Assembly: GCF_001425485.1 (NCBI RefSeq)
Contig: NZ_LMQW01000012.1
Location: 232,100-296,099, forward strand
DNA length: 64,000 nucleotides
Reading direction: 5' to 3'
Source: Aureimonas sp. Leaf427
Lineage (GTDB): Bacteria > Pseudomonadota > Alphaproteobacteria > Rhizobiales > Rhizobiaceae
Shown: in pieces, positions 11,786-20,751 of the stretch
Position numbering within the stretch: position 1 is the first letter of the stretch
Layout: every line of letters begins with the position of its first letter
The notes under the pieces: generated by a model
Databases searched by the model: none
Told to the model about the DNA's origin: nothing
The model's input: only the letters and a program-made list of their open reading frames with translations
Translations under genes and position numbers: made by a program

Positions 11786-12741
11786 GCGAGGAGGACGCGC
11801 GCTCGGGCTTCACCATCCGCGCAGCCCCCTTCGCCGCGCCGCGCCCCGAGCCCGCGCTCTATCTCGTCGCGACGCCCATCGGCAATCTCGGCGACATCAC
11901 GCTGCGCGCCCTGGAGATCATCGCGGGCGCCGATCGTCTCGCCTGCGAGGACACGCGCGTCACCGCGACGCTCCTTCAGCGCTACGGCATCAAGCGCCGC
12001 ATGACGGTCTATCACGAGCATAGCGGCGAGGAGGCCGGCGCGAGCCTTCTGGCCGATCTCCAGGCCGGCCTCTCCGTCGCGCTCGTCTCCGATGCCGGCA
12101 CGCCGCTCGTCTCCGATCCGGGCTTTCGGCTGAGCGAGCAGGCGATCGGGCTCGGCATTCCCGTCGTGCCCATTCCCGGCCCCTCCGCCGCGCTCGCCGC
12201 CCTCACGGCCTCCGGCCTTCCCTCCGACGCCTTCTTCTTCGCCGGCTTCCTGCCGCAGAAGACCGGGGCGCGGCGCGAGCGGCTGGCCGAGCTGTCACGC
12301 ATTCCGGGCACGCTCCTTCTCTTCGAGGCGCCCCACCGCATTCGCGAAAGCCTGATCGACATGGCCGAGGTGCTCGGGCCGGCGCGCCCGGCGGCGGTGT
12401 GCCGGGAGCTGACCAAGGCCTTCGAGACGATCTACCGGGGCACGCTGCCCGAGCTGGCGGAGACTTTCGAGGCGATGGAGCGCGTGCGCGGCGAGATCGT
12501 CGTCTGCATCGGCCCGCCGGAGGCCGAGGCGCCGCCGAGCGAGGCGGATGCGGACGCGATCCTCCTCGGCCTTCTCGCGGAGATGAAGCCGGCGAAAGCC
12601 GCGCAAGAGGCCGCGCGCCTGACCGGGCTGGCGCGGCGCGACCTCTATGCCCGCGCACTGGTCTTGAAGGATGCGGCGCCCGAGCCGGCATCGACCAAGG
12701 ACGCCGCCTTCAAGACCGGACCCTCGCGGGACGAGCGGTGA
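11782..12741 (+). CDS. rsmI: 16S rRNA (cytidine1402-2'-O)-methyltransferase RsmI
   Basis: A 319-residue SAM-dependent tetrapyrrole-methylase-fold enzyme that 2'-O-methylates C1402 in the decoding site of 16S rRNA. Blocks are [42 protein letters not shown] and [17 protein letters not shown]. The ATG overlaps the stop of the YnfA-like gene, and the stop overlaps the next gene's GTG. The lysine/alanine-rich tail after residue 285 is variable in the family. Confidence 0.97.
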   Translation: MSEEDARSGFTIRAAPFAAPRPEPALYLVATPIGNLGDITLRALEIIAGADRLACEDTRVTATLLQRYGIKRRMTVYHEHSGEEAGASLLADLQAGLSVALVSDAGTPLVSDPGFRLSEQAIGLGIPVVPIPGPSAALAALTASGLPSDAFFFAGFLPQKTGARRERLAELSRIPGTLLLFEAPHRIRESLIDMAEVLGPARPAAVCRELTKAFETIYRGTLPELAETFEAMERVRGEIVVCIGPPEAEAPPSEADADAILLGLLAEMKPAKAAQEAARLTGLARRDLYARALVLKDAAPEPASTKDAAFKTGPSRDER

Positions 12742-13112
12742 ACGAGGGGCAGCGCGACGAGCGCCGCCGGCGCTTCGCCAAGGGCCATCGCGGCGAGTGG
12801 CTGGCCGCCTGGGCGCTTCGCCTGAAGGGTTACCGCATCCTCGCCATCCGACACCGCACGAAGCTCGGCGAGATCGACCTCATCGCCCGGCGTGGCGACA
12901 CGATCGCCATCGTCGAGGTGAAGGCGCGGGCCACGCTCGAAGCCGCCATGGAGGCCGTCGGCCCCGCCGCCCAACGCCGCATCGAACACGCCGCCGACCT
13001 CTGGCTCGCCCGCCAGCGCGACCACGCCCGCCTCTCCCTGCGCTTCGACATCGTCGCCGTCCTGCCGCGCCGCTGGCCGGTCCATGTGCAGGATGCGTGG
13101 CGCGGGCGTTGA
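12738..13112 (+). CDS. YraN/UPF0102 family endonuclease-like protein
   Basis: A 124-residue protein with a Holliday-junction-resolvase/PD-(D/E)XK-like core: [20 protein letters not shown], then [21 protein letters not shown], where E, D, E and K are the conserved residues. The biochemical role is unproven. It almost always sits next to rsmI, as here. The start codon is GTG, overlapping the rsmI stop. Confidence 0.9.
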   Translation: MNEGQRDERRRRFAKGHRGEWLAAWALRLKGYRILAIRHRTKLGEIDLIARRGDTIAIVEVKARATLEAAMEAVGPAAQRRIEHAADLWLARQRDHARLSLRFDIVAVLPRRWPVHVQDAWRGR

Positions 13113-13183
13113 CGCGAAGGCGCATTGCCAGGACCCGCCTTCCCCGCTACCTCCGCAGTCGATCCCTTCCGCAGGAGCGCCTC

Positions 13184-14134
13184 ATGGCCCTTTCCGTCGC
13201 CGTCCAGATGGACCACGTTTCCTCGATCTCGATCAAGGGCGACTCCACCTTCGCGCTCTGCCTGGAAGCGCAGCGGCGGGGGCATAGCCTGTTTCACTAC
13301 ACGCCGGATCGGCTGTCGCTGCGCGACGGGCGCGCGACCGCGCGGGCCGAGACGCTGGAGCTTCGCGAAGAGCAGGGGAACCACTTCACGCTGGGCGAGC
13401 CGACCAAGATCGATCTGGCCGAGACGGATGTGGTGCTCCTGCGCCAGGACCCGCCCTTCGACATGGCCTACATCACCTCGACGCACATCCTGGAGCGCGT
13501 CCATCCCAAGACGCTCGTCGTCAACGATCCGGCTTCCGTGCGCAACGCGCCGGAGAAGATCTTCGTCACCGAGTTTCCCGATCTCATGCCGGAGACGCTG
13601 ATCACCAAGGACCCCGTCGAGGTCGCCGCCTTCCGCGCCGAGTTCGGTGAGATCGTGATGAAGCCGCTCTACGGAAACGGCGGCGCCGGCGTCTTCCACA
13701 TCACGAAGGAGGACCGCAACCTCACCTCCTTCATGGAGACCTTCGCGCTCCTCTTCCGCGAGCCCTTCATCGTGCAGCGCTACCTGAAGGATGTGCGAAA
13801 GGGGGACAAGCGCATCATCCTCGTCGATGGCGACTATGCCGGGGCGATCAACCGCGTGCCCTCCGAGACGGATGCGCGCTCCAACATGCATGTCGGCGGG
13901 CGCGCCGAGGCGACGGAGCTGACGGCGCGCGAGCGCGAGATCTGCGAGCGCATCGGCCCCGCCCTTCGCGAACGCGGCCTCCTCTTCGTCGGCATCGACG
14001 TGATCGGCGACTATCTGACCGAGATCAACGTGACCTCGCCGACCGGCATCCGGGAGGTGAAGCGCTTCGGCGGCGCCGATATCGCGAGCCTTCTCTGGGA
14101 TAAGATCGAGGAGAAGGTCGGCGCTTCCCGCTGA
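13184..14134 (+). CDS. gshB: Glutathione synthetase
   Basis: A 316-residue ATP-grasp enzyme that joins glycine to gamma-glutamylcysteine in the last step of glutathione synthesis. Visible features are the N-terminal substrate domain ([19 protein letters not shown]), [30 protein letters not shown] (ATP-binding loop) and the C-terminal [11 protein letters not shown] magnesium/ATP motif. The start at 13184 follows an AGGAG site. It lies directly upstream of comM, as in relatives. Confidence 0.97.
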   Translation: MALSVAVQMDHVSSISIKGDSTFALCLEAQRRGHSLFHYTPDRLSLRDGRATARAETLELREEQGNHFTLGEPTKIDLAETDVVLLRQDPPFDMAYITSTHILERVHPKTLVVNDPASVRNAPEKIFVTEFPDLMPETLITKDPVEVAAFRAEFGEIVMKPLYGNGGAGVFHITKEDRNLTSFMETFALLFREPFIVQRYLKDVRKGDKRIILVDGDYAGAINRVPSETDARSNMHVGGRAEATELTAREREICERIGPALRERGLLFVGIDVIGDYLTEINVTSPTGIREVKRFGGADIASLLWDKIEEKVGASR

Positions 14135-14290
14135 TCCTGCGCTCTCCGGCACCTGGATAACACGCGCGCTGCAGCAAAGAGATGTTCCCGTCTTGTTCTT
14201 GCATCGCCCGTGACGCTGCGTTAGGCTCGGCTCGTTCCAGCGTCGCTCTTCGGTTGTCGGGCGGCGCTGCCCTCTGTCCGGAGCGCGTCC

Positions 14291-14998
14291 ATGGTCTCCC
14301 GCGTCAAGACGATCGCCTTTCAGGGCGTCGAGGCCGTTCCGATCGACGTCCAGGTGATGATCGCGCCGGGCAAGATGGGCATTCAGATCGTCGGCCTCGC
14401 CGACAAGGCGGTGGCCGAGAGCCGGGAGCGGGTACAGGCCGCGCTCCACGCCTCCGGTCTCTCCATGCCGCCGAAGAAGGTGACGGTGAATCTCGCCCCG
14501 GCGGACCTGCCGAAGGAGGGGTCGCATTACGATCTGCCGATCGCGCTCGGCCTCATGGCCGCGCTCGGCGCGATTCCCGGCGATGCGCTCGCCGCCTATG
14601 TCGTGCTCGGCGAACTCTCGCTCGACGGGATGATCGCCTCCGTCGCGGGCGTGCTGCCCGCCGCGATGGGCGCGAACGCGCAGGGGCTCGGGCTGATCTG
14701 CCCCGCGGACTGCGGTTCGGAAGCGGCCTGGGCGAGCGCCGAGATGCCGATCCTCGCGCCCCGAAGCCTGATCCAGCTCGCCAACCACTTCCGCGGCACG
14801 CAGCTCATGTCGCGGCCGGAACCCGCGATCCGGGCCGCACCCGACGATCTCGCCGATCTCGCCGAGATCAAGGGCCAGACCATCGCCAAGCGCGCGCTGG
14901 AGATCGCGGCGGCCGGCGGGCACAATCTTTTGAGAGTGTGCTACATAAATCGAGCTGCGAGATCGCGGGTCTCGACCCTCTGCCGTCATTGCGGCTGA
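14291..14998 (+). pseudogene. comM: comM (yifB) N-terminal fragment, split by the island
   Basis: The first part of ComM, a Mg-chelatase-like AAA+ helicase that promotes branch migration during integration of transforming DNA. The N-terminal Lon-protease-like domain is present (SRVKTIAFQGVEAVPIDVQV, GLADKAVAESRERVQAAL, KKVTVNLAPADLPKEGSHYDLPIALG). The frame reaches GGHNLL just before the Walker A motif, enters island DNA at about 14931 and stops 22 codons later. The ATPase is therefore lost and the fragment is presumably inactive. The other part starts at 44425. Confidence 0.93.
14921..14949. mobile_element. attL: left junction of the comM island
   Basis: Chromosomal CACAATCTTT (comM codons for HNL) is followed by the shared core TGA at 14931-14933, then the element arm GAGAGTGTGCTACATAAA. 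The same 19 bases, TGA plus arm, recur at 18919-18937. Joining the left half here to the right half at 44425 rebuilds CACAATCTTTTGATGGTC, which encodes HNLLMV, the normal ComM sequence. Confidence 0.85.
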
Positions 14999-15234
14999 TC
15001 CGGGCGAACTTCAGCGTCGGGCCGAAAGCGGACTGGCAGTTTGGGGGCGCCTCGGTCAAGAAGCTGCCGGTCTTCTCTCGACCCATCACCGTCGATCAGG
15101 CCGACCTTATCAGTGCTGTCAAGCGGACGTGCCTGCCTGTAGCAGAATACTGGCTACGTGTTTTGAAAACGATTGACGCAACTCCCGAAAATTCTCCAGC
15201 CGAGCGGACAAAAACGGGGAGTCCTTCAACTCAG
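14999..15234. other. Non-coding left end of the island
   Basis: About 240 bases between the broken comM frame and the SIR2 gene's 3' end. An open plus-strand frame runs through it but has no start codon with a ribosome site and no recognised motif. It may be the remnant of an older element gene. Nothing else was seen. Confidence 0.4.
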
Positions 15235-18200
15235 TCATTCTTCTAGGGCATAGCGGACTTCTGGCAGGCGGTCGGTGCCGATTAGGTTCCGCCATGCCTC
15301 GACGGCCTGATCGCTCGAACCCTTCGCGGCGAGAGCCAGTGCTAGTCGCACGGCTGTCGCCCGGACGTAGGTTGCGGAAACCAGCATTCGATCCGCAGTA
15401 TCCGGCTGCGCCAAGGCGCCATAGTCGAAGCGGTCCCATAGATCGGAAAGGGCCTCTACGAGGATTTCGGTTGTTTCGGTACCGACGAGGTCTGCGGCTA
15501 CCAATTCCTCCGCGCAGCGTAGAAGGACGTGGAGCGCTTCGGCCGGCTGTAGTGCGATAGCCGTGCAAGTGGCCTCAACCAAATTCTCCGGCACGCCGCT
15601 TCCCGTGCGAACCGCGATATGCAGCGCGCGTGTGAAGCTATTCACCTCCGCGTACGCCGTCCGCGAGACGAGCTTGCGGAGCGCCCTGAGCAGCTCGTCT
15701 TGATTTTCAAAGACGAGCGTCCCGACGAGGGCCGCGTGACCGCCCGTCTCTTGGACGAACGCTAGTAAGGCGGTAGCGCGAGCGTCGGTGCGATCGGACG
15801 GTTTGAGGTGCCAGCAGGCGTGGCCAAGCGCACCAGCAACGTCGTCGAGAAGGCGTTTCGCAAGCGCCTCCTGCGACGGCCCTAGGAAGCTCCGCGCGAT
15901 CGGATTCGCCTCGATTTCCGTAGGCGTGGGGCGCCACGCCGCGAGGGCGTCGAAAAGACCAGCCGCCTCTGCTTCCGTCGGGACCATCTCGAGCGTCGTG
16001 AGCGGGTCGATCCCGTACCGGACCGCCTCAGCCTTCTCCGTCGGATTGCCATCGAAGAGCACCCTGCGGACGCGGTCAACAACCTCAACCTCCGGCGGCG
16101 CGGGGAGCTTCAGGAACCCATGCGGAAGCAACCATGTGTGATCGGGCAGTTGCCTTTCGTCGACATTGATCCAGAGCGCTCGTGCCGCGGCGTCGATCTC
16201 CTCAGGGGTCAAGATATCCAGTCCGTGCAACTGGTAAAGTAGATCGACCGCCCCACCTCTCTGCGCGTTCTGCCCTCCCAACAGGGCAATGACCTCGGCG
16301 ATGCGGCCTCCGATATCGTCGGGACGAGCCATCGGACCCTTAAGCGCCTCGTAAGCGCCCGACGGGTTGCTATCGAACGCGTCCCTTTCTCCTCGCACCG
16401 GATAGCGGATGACAGTGTTAAGGCAGCGCCATCGCTGGTTCGGAGGCATGGCGGTCACGGCGTTCGTCAGCAGGTGGTCCGCCGCCTCTGACGTCGAGAA
16501 CCAGCCATTGGCGCGTGCGATGCGCAGAGCAAGCGCCGCGTGGCGCTCGGCCGCCTCAGGATCATCCCGCACGGCGAGGCGGGCGAGCGCCTCGACGAAG
16601 ATGGCGATCCTGTCGATGGCCACTCCGCGTTCGTCCTCTGGACCCTCTATCTGGCCTAACCAGTGCTCGATGACAGCCTCGCAACGAGTGGCGAGGGTCT
16701 GGACCTCTTCCGCGTCAAGGGCCGCGACGGCGACGCGCTTCAGCCAAGTCGTCATCAGCGCGCCCTGCGTGTCGGGCCCGACCGCGAGGATTCGGGAGAT
16801 CGAGGCGGCCGACGGGTCTTCCGACACGGTCACGGCCCGCTCTACGCGTGTGCGCAGCATGTTCGTGTGCCGCATGCCGAAGGGCAGCCCAATCCGCTCG
16901 CGTAGCCAAGACGCAAGCTCAGCAGGGGTCGCAGCCGCCGCACGCGATACGAAACGCACGCCACCGTTCCGCTGGCGGTAGGAGCCGGGACGGAACTTGA
17001 CGTCGATGCCGGTCGCCTTCCGCCGCGACTCCTCGGCCTGGCGGATCTTCGCGTCGAGGTGGCTGATCTCGTTCCATGGGTCGTATCCGTCCAGGCGGAA
17101 GCGCTCCGGCACCTCTACGGTGACCTCCTCCTCCATGTGGTCACGCATCGTGCCGACCACGAAGCCTGCCCAGATCAGCCGCGACCGTAGCGCAATGCTC
17201 GATGGCGCCCGGCGGCAACGTTCGAGCAAGTCGCTCCACGTCATCCGCATCAGGGACCGCGCTGCGTCCTCATTGCCTAGCCACGCTAGCAGTTCCGCCC
17301 GGCGGAGGCCCCACACTGGGTCCGCGCCACGCACGTTCTCGGCATGGCGCGCTACCTCCGCGTGGTCAAGCCGGTCCAGCGCCGTTTGAGCCCATGCCTG
17401 CGCAATAGTTGCGGCAACGTCCGGGTCGGTCGCGAGATGCGCCCACTTGAGGACGACCTCCTCAAGGTCGCCCACCACCCGCGCGGCCCGCAGCCGGGAC
17501 GCGATAGCGGCCTTCAGGAGGACTGGGTTGAAGTCTCGCACCATCCGCTTAGCGACGGCATCGTCGAGCCGCGTGGCGAGGTAGGGCGGCAGCGGATCGG
17601 CCGCGACATCGTGCCTCCAGGCCATCTCTAGCACGACGTCTCGCGCCTCGATTGGCGGGATCGCATCGAGCGCCTCTATGAGGCGGAGCGGCGCGTCCGT
17701 TCCGAAGCGAATGTGATGGCGCTTCTCCCAAGGGCAGACGAGCCAACCGGGATAGGTTTCGCGGTCACGCTTCCATCCCCGGACAGCCGCTCGCAGGTTC
17801 TCGACCTTAAGGTCCAGATCCCCCGAGATCCGGTCGTGCTCCGTGCTCAGCGACGGATGACCGAGCTCTGTCGTCGAGAGCGGGGTCCAGTCGCCCGGTC
17901 GCGCGGGGCGCTGATCCTCTAGGTAGTCGAGTAGCCAAGCGATCGCTGCCCGATGCCGATCGGGCGCCTCGTCGGGCACCACCGGCGAAAGGTCGATCGG
18001 CACGACCCCTAGTCCTTCCAGTACCCGCCGCGCGATCGGATCGAGGTCGAGCGGCCCGATGAGGTAGACCTTCCGCTCAAGCCCCTTGAGACGGTCGCGT
18101 ACCCAGCCGATCCAAGCCCGGAAGTTCGGATCTTCGCCCGAGAAACCGAGCAGGCAGAGGTCGGTCTCGATTAGCGCTTGCCGGGCCGTGTTGACCATGG

Positions 18201-18804
18201 CAGCCCGCTCCTCGGGGAAACGGCGATAATCCTCCTCAGTGACGACTAGGCCGGCCTCGTCCTCGATCGTGCCGTGCAGTTTTACGATCCGGGGCGAGCA
18301 CTGGCCGGCAAGGTCGGCTTCGTTCCGCACGACCCCGTAGCCGCGGACGGATCGGAGCGCCCCACGCTCCAGCAGCGTGTCGTAGTTCGTCGTCAGTACA
18401 TCCGCCCATGGCAAGTCGAGCAACCGGACATGCGCCTCTCCCGGCAGCCACGCGGCATCGTCGACCTGCAACCGTACCAGCGCGGTCAGCGCGCTGCGTC
18501 CGAAGGCTATCTCATAGGTCTGAGCAAGACGCAGCGGCGCACCCGTAATAAGGTCATCGAACCCGCCAAGGCCTTCGACCATCGCCCGTGCCAAGTCTGA
18601 CCAAAGCGGCGGTCGCGCCCCGTCCGCCTCCGGCCGTTCGGCCTGGAGGGACACGCCTGCGCCAGCCAGCAGTGTCGCGGCGCCCCCCGACGGGTGCCAA
18701 AGAGCTTGCGCAAGGCGGCGAAGACTAGGTGCGTCCATTAGGTCGCTCATACAATTCTCACTCATATCTGGATCGGAATCGGAGCTCTTGAGCGTGCTAC
18801 TCAT
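15235..18804 (-). CDS. SIR2-domain protein with large helical C-terminus, probable anti-phage defence protein
   Basis: A 1189-residue protein. The N-terminal SIR2-like NAD-hydrolase fold shows LLAGAGVSL (GAG at 48-50), LTTNYD at 137-142 and VKLHG at 174-178, giving the expected catalytic Asn140 and His177. Next comes a LLGFSGEDPNFRAWIGW block typical of SIR2_2 proteins. The remaining 900 residues are alpha-helical and repeat-like, with no recognised domain. Large SIR2 fusions of this kind (DSR and relatives) deplete NAD on phage infection; the role here is inferred. The start is uncertain (Met1, 14, 19 or 23). It is the only gene between the two copies of the left arm, and its base composition by eye is less GC-rich than the chromosome. 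Confidence 0.8.
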   Translation of the reverse strand: MSSTLKSSDSDPDMSENCMSDLMDAPSLRRLAQALWHPSGGAATLLAGAGVSLQAERPEADGARPPLWSDLARAMVEGLGGFDDLITGAPLRLAQTYEIAFGRSALTALVRLQVDDAAWLPGEAHVRLLDLPWADVLTTNYDTLLERGALRSVRGYGVVRNEADLAGQCSPRIVKLHGTIEDEAGLVVTEEDYRRFPEERAAMVNTARQALIETDLCLLGFSGEDPNFRAWIGWVRDRLKGLERKVYLIGPLDLDPIARRVLEGLGVVPIDLSPVVPDEAPDRHRAAIAWLLDYLEDQRPARPGDWTPLSTTELGHPSLSTEHDRISGDLDLKVENLRAAVRGWKRDRETYPGWLVCPWEKRHHIRFGTDAPLRLIEALDAIPPIEARDVVLEMAWRHDVAADPLPPYLATRLDDAVAKRMVRDFNPVLLKAAIASRLRAARVVGDLEEVVLKWAHLATDPDVAATIAQAWAQTALDRLDHAEVARHAENVRGADPVWGLRRAELLAWLGNEDAARSLMRMTWSDLLERCRRAPSSIALRSRLIWAGFVVGTMRDHMEEEVTVEVPERFRLDGYDPWNEISHLDAKIRQAEESRRKATGIDVKFRPGSYRQRNGGVRFVSRAAAATPAELASWLRERIGLPFGMRHTNMLRTRVERAVTVSEDPSAASISRILAVGPDTQGALMTTWLKRVAVAALDAEEVQTLATRCEAVIEHWLGQIEGPEDERGVAIDRIAIFVEALARLAVRDDPEAAERHAALALRIARANGWFSTSEAADHLLTNAVTAMPPNQRWRCLNTVIRYPVRGERDAFDSNPSGAYEALKGPMARPDDIGGRIAEVIALLGGQNAQRGGAVDLLYQLHGLDILTPEEIDAAARALWINVDERQLPDHTWLLPHGFLKLPAPPEVEVVDRVRRVLFDGNPTEKAEAVRYGIDPLTTLEMVPTEAEAAGLFDALAAWRPTPTEIEANPIARSFLGPSQEALAKRLLDDVAGALGHACWHLKPSDRTDARATALLAFVQETGGHAALVGTLVFENQDELLRALRKLVSRTAYAEVNSFTRALHIAVRTGSGVPENLVEATCTAIALQPAEALHVLLRCAEELVAADLVGTETTEILVEALSDLWDRFDYGALAQPDTADRMLVSATYVRATAVRLALALAAKGSSDQAVEAWRNLIGTDRLPEVRYALEE

Positions 18805-18918
18805 GACTTAGGTGTTCGGCTATTCAACAGAATGACCCATTCTTTGAGTCTTACCATCACCCAAAAACGTCACGGAAGAATACGTTACGCAGAGTGAAAT
18901 CCGGCGTCCGCGTCATGC

Positions 18919-18937
18919 TGAGAGTGTGCTACATAAA
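18919..18937. mobile_element. Internal copy of the integrase left-arm/core site
   Basis: TGAGAGTGTGCTACATAAA is identical to 14931-14949. It is preceded by ATGC, the same four bases that precede the TGA core at the right junction (44421-44424). It therefore looks like a junction between two elements integrated in tandem, or a preserved attP-type core, lying 28 bases ahead of the recombinase start. Confidence 0.75.
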
Positions 18938-18964
18938 CGCCATCGACTCGATGGAGTACGTCCG

Positions 18965-20653
18965 GTGCCCAAAGCCTTCTCCTACATCCGTTTCAGCACC
19001 CCGGATCAGGCCCGAGGGGACTCGCTCCGTCGCCAGCTTACCGCCGCTCGTGCGTGGTGCGAGGCTCGTGGCCTAGACCTCGACGACAGCCTCCGCGACC
19101 TCGGCATCTCCGCCTATAAGGGTGCCCACCGGGACATCGGAGCGCTCCGCTCGTTCCTATCGTTGGTCGAAGCCGGGAAGGTTCCGCGAGGCTCCTACCT
19201 CGTCGTTGAATCCTTGGATCGCCTGTCCCGCGAGGCCGTGCTCGATGCCGCGGCGAGGCTCTTCGACCTCATCCGCGCAGGCGTCATCGTCGTCACTCTC
19301 TCCGATGGGCAGGTCTACTCGGAAGAGCGCCTGCGCACCGATTGGACGCCCCTTATCGTGAGTATCGCGGTCATGGCCCGCGCCCACGAGGAGTCCCGGA
19401 TCAAGGGCGAGCGCGTCGGCGCTGCATGGGCGCGGAAGAAGGATGCCGCGCGCGAGGAAGGCCGTCCTCTGACCTCGCGGTGCCCCGAGTGGATCGCGAT
19501 CGAAGGCAGTCGGTTCGTCGTTCGCGAGGATCGCGCGGAGATCGTGCGGACGATCTTCCAATGGGCGATCGAGGGCTACGGACGAAGGCAGGTCGTCGCC
19601 AAGCTTAACGAAGCGGGCACGCCTACATGGCGAGGCGGCATCGGCTGGCAGACATCGACGGTCGGGAAGATTCTGACCGGCCGACTCGTTCTCGGCGAGT
19701 ACCAGCCGCACTCCGGCAGCAGCCGGGCCGGGACTCGTCAGCCAGCCGGAGACCCCATCGTCGGCTACTACCCGTCGATCGTCGACGAGGAGACCTACTG
19801 GCGCGCCCAACAGGCGTCGCAGGGACGCCGCGTCGCGGCCGGTCGACGCGGAAGGGGCGTTGCCCACCTTCTCCTCGGCCTCGGCCGTTGCACGCGCTGC
19901 GGCGCGGCTATGCACCTCGTCAACAAGGGCACCACGCCGAAAGGCGGAAGCTACTTCGTTTGCTCGGTGGCCGCTCGGAAGGCTGGCTGTGAGAACGATG
20001 GCCGCTGGCGGGTTGACCATATCGAGTCCCGCCTCCTCCGAGGACTCGCTTACCTTGACGCCGGCACCGTCCTGCACGGCGCGCAGCCGACCGTCGAGGC
20101 GGATCGCGTGTCGCTCCTTGCCGCCCGGCTAGCCAAAGTCGAAGTAGCCCGCGGACGCCTCTTCGTGCTGGTGGAAGAGGACGGCGACGAGAGGGCAGTC
20201 GGCCGCTATCGTACGCTCGGCGACGAAGCCAAGACGATCAAACGTGACCTCGCCGAGGCCGAGAAAGTCGCCGCGACAGCCGCAGCCGACCCTGGCCTCA
20301 AGGCTCGCCTTGGCGAAGCCGTGGACCTGTCGCGGGCGATGAACGAGGCGGAAGGCAACGACCGTCATGCGATCAGGACGAGGCTCGCCGAGCAACTTCG
20401 CCAACTGGTCGCCGAGGTCCGTTACGATCCCGACCTTGGCGTGCTCGCACTCCTTACGCCGCGACCAGGCCTTCCCGCCGATCAGGTCCCGTCGATCGTA
20501 GGAGCGTCGAAGATGGCGGCATGGCGCCTGTGGCTCAACGACGACTCCGACCCGTCTGGCCTCGCCGGGATCGAGGACATGCCGCGCCCGGACGAGGAGG
20601 CGCAGTCCCGTCGTATTCTTGCCAAGATGCGCGTGCGGCGAACGTCGGCGTAG
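18965..20653 (+). CDS. Large serine recombinase (site-specific integrase)
   Basis: A 562-residue serine integrase. The catalytic domain starts with FSYIRFST (Ser11 the likely nucleophile) and continues with LVVESLDRLSRE and the Arg-rich ARAHEESRIKGERVG helix. Next come the Recombinase domain (about 155-270, with GWQTSTVGKILTGRLVLGEY), a zinc ribbon (CTRCGAAMHL ... CSVAARKAGC, about 310-350) and a coiled-coil C-terminus. The GTG start at 18965 is preceded by GGAG; an ATG at 18926 would overlap the att site. It is the expected enzyme for integration into, and excision from, comM. Confidence 0.92.
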   Translation: MPKAFSYIRFSTPDQARGDSLRRQLTAARAWCEARGLDLDDSLRDLGISAYKGAHRDIGALRSFLSLVEAGKVPRGSYLVVESLDRLSREAVLDAAARLFDLIRAGVIVVTLSDGQVYSEERLRTDWTPLIVSIAVMARAHEESRIKGERVGAAWARKKDAAREEGRPLTSRCPEWIAIEGSRFVVREDRAEIVRTIFQWAIEGYGRRQVVAKLNEAGTPTWRGGIGWQTSTVGKILTGRLVLGEYQPHSGSSRAGTRQPAGDPIVGYYPSIVDEETYWRAQQASQGRRVAAGRRGRGVAHLLLGLGRCTRCGAAMHLVNKGTTPKGGSYFVCSVAARKAGCENDGRWRVDHIESRLLRGLAYLDAGTVLHGAQPTVEADRVSLLAARLAKVEVARGRLFVLVEEDGDERAVGRYRTLGDEAKTIKRDLAEAEKVAATAAADPGLKARLGEAVDLSRAMNEAEGNDRHAIRTRLAEQLRQLVAEVRYDPDLGVLALLTPRPGLPADQVPSIVGASKMAAWRLWLNDDSDPSGLAGIEDMPRPDEEAQSRRILAKMRVRRTSA

Positions 20654-20751
20654 CCGGCGCGAGCCGGGCGTATCGACGTCGCCTCCGCGAGGGGCGTGAG
20701 ACCATCCCCCCCGGGGGAGGGTCGGAGCCGAACGCTAGTTCGGGTGGGGGA
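20654..20751. terminator. Hairpin-rich gap between convergent recombinase and methyltransferase genes
   Basis: Contains the palindrome TCCCCCCGGGGGA near 20705. It separates two convergent genes and may terminate both. No U-run is evident. Confidence 0.35.

Noticed and set aside
14182-15246. Plus-strand open frame running from inside comM into the island
   Set aside because: It is out of frame with comM in the chromosomal part and has no recognised domain in the island part. The overlap arises from crossing the junction.
18926-18964. Earlier ATG start for the large serine recombinase
   Set aside because: It would place the start codon inside the att arm sequence. The GTG at 18965 has a GGAG site and matches the usual serine-recombinase N-terminus (KAFSYIRFST).
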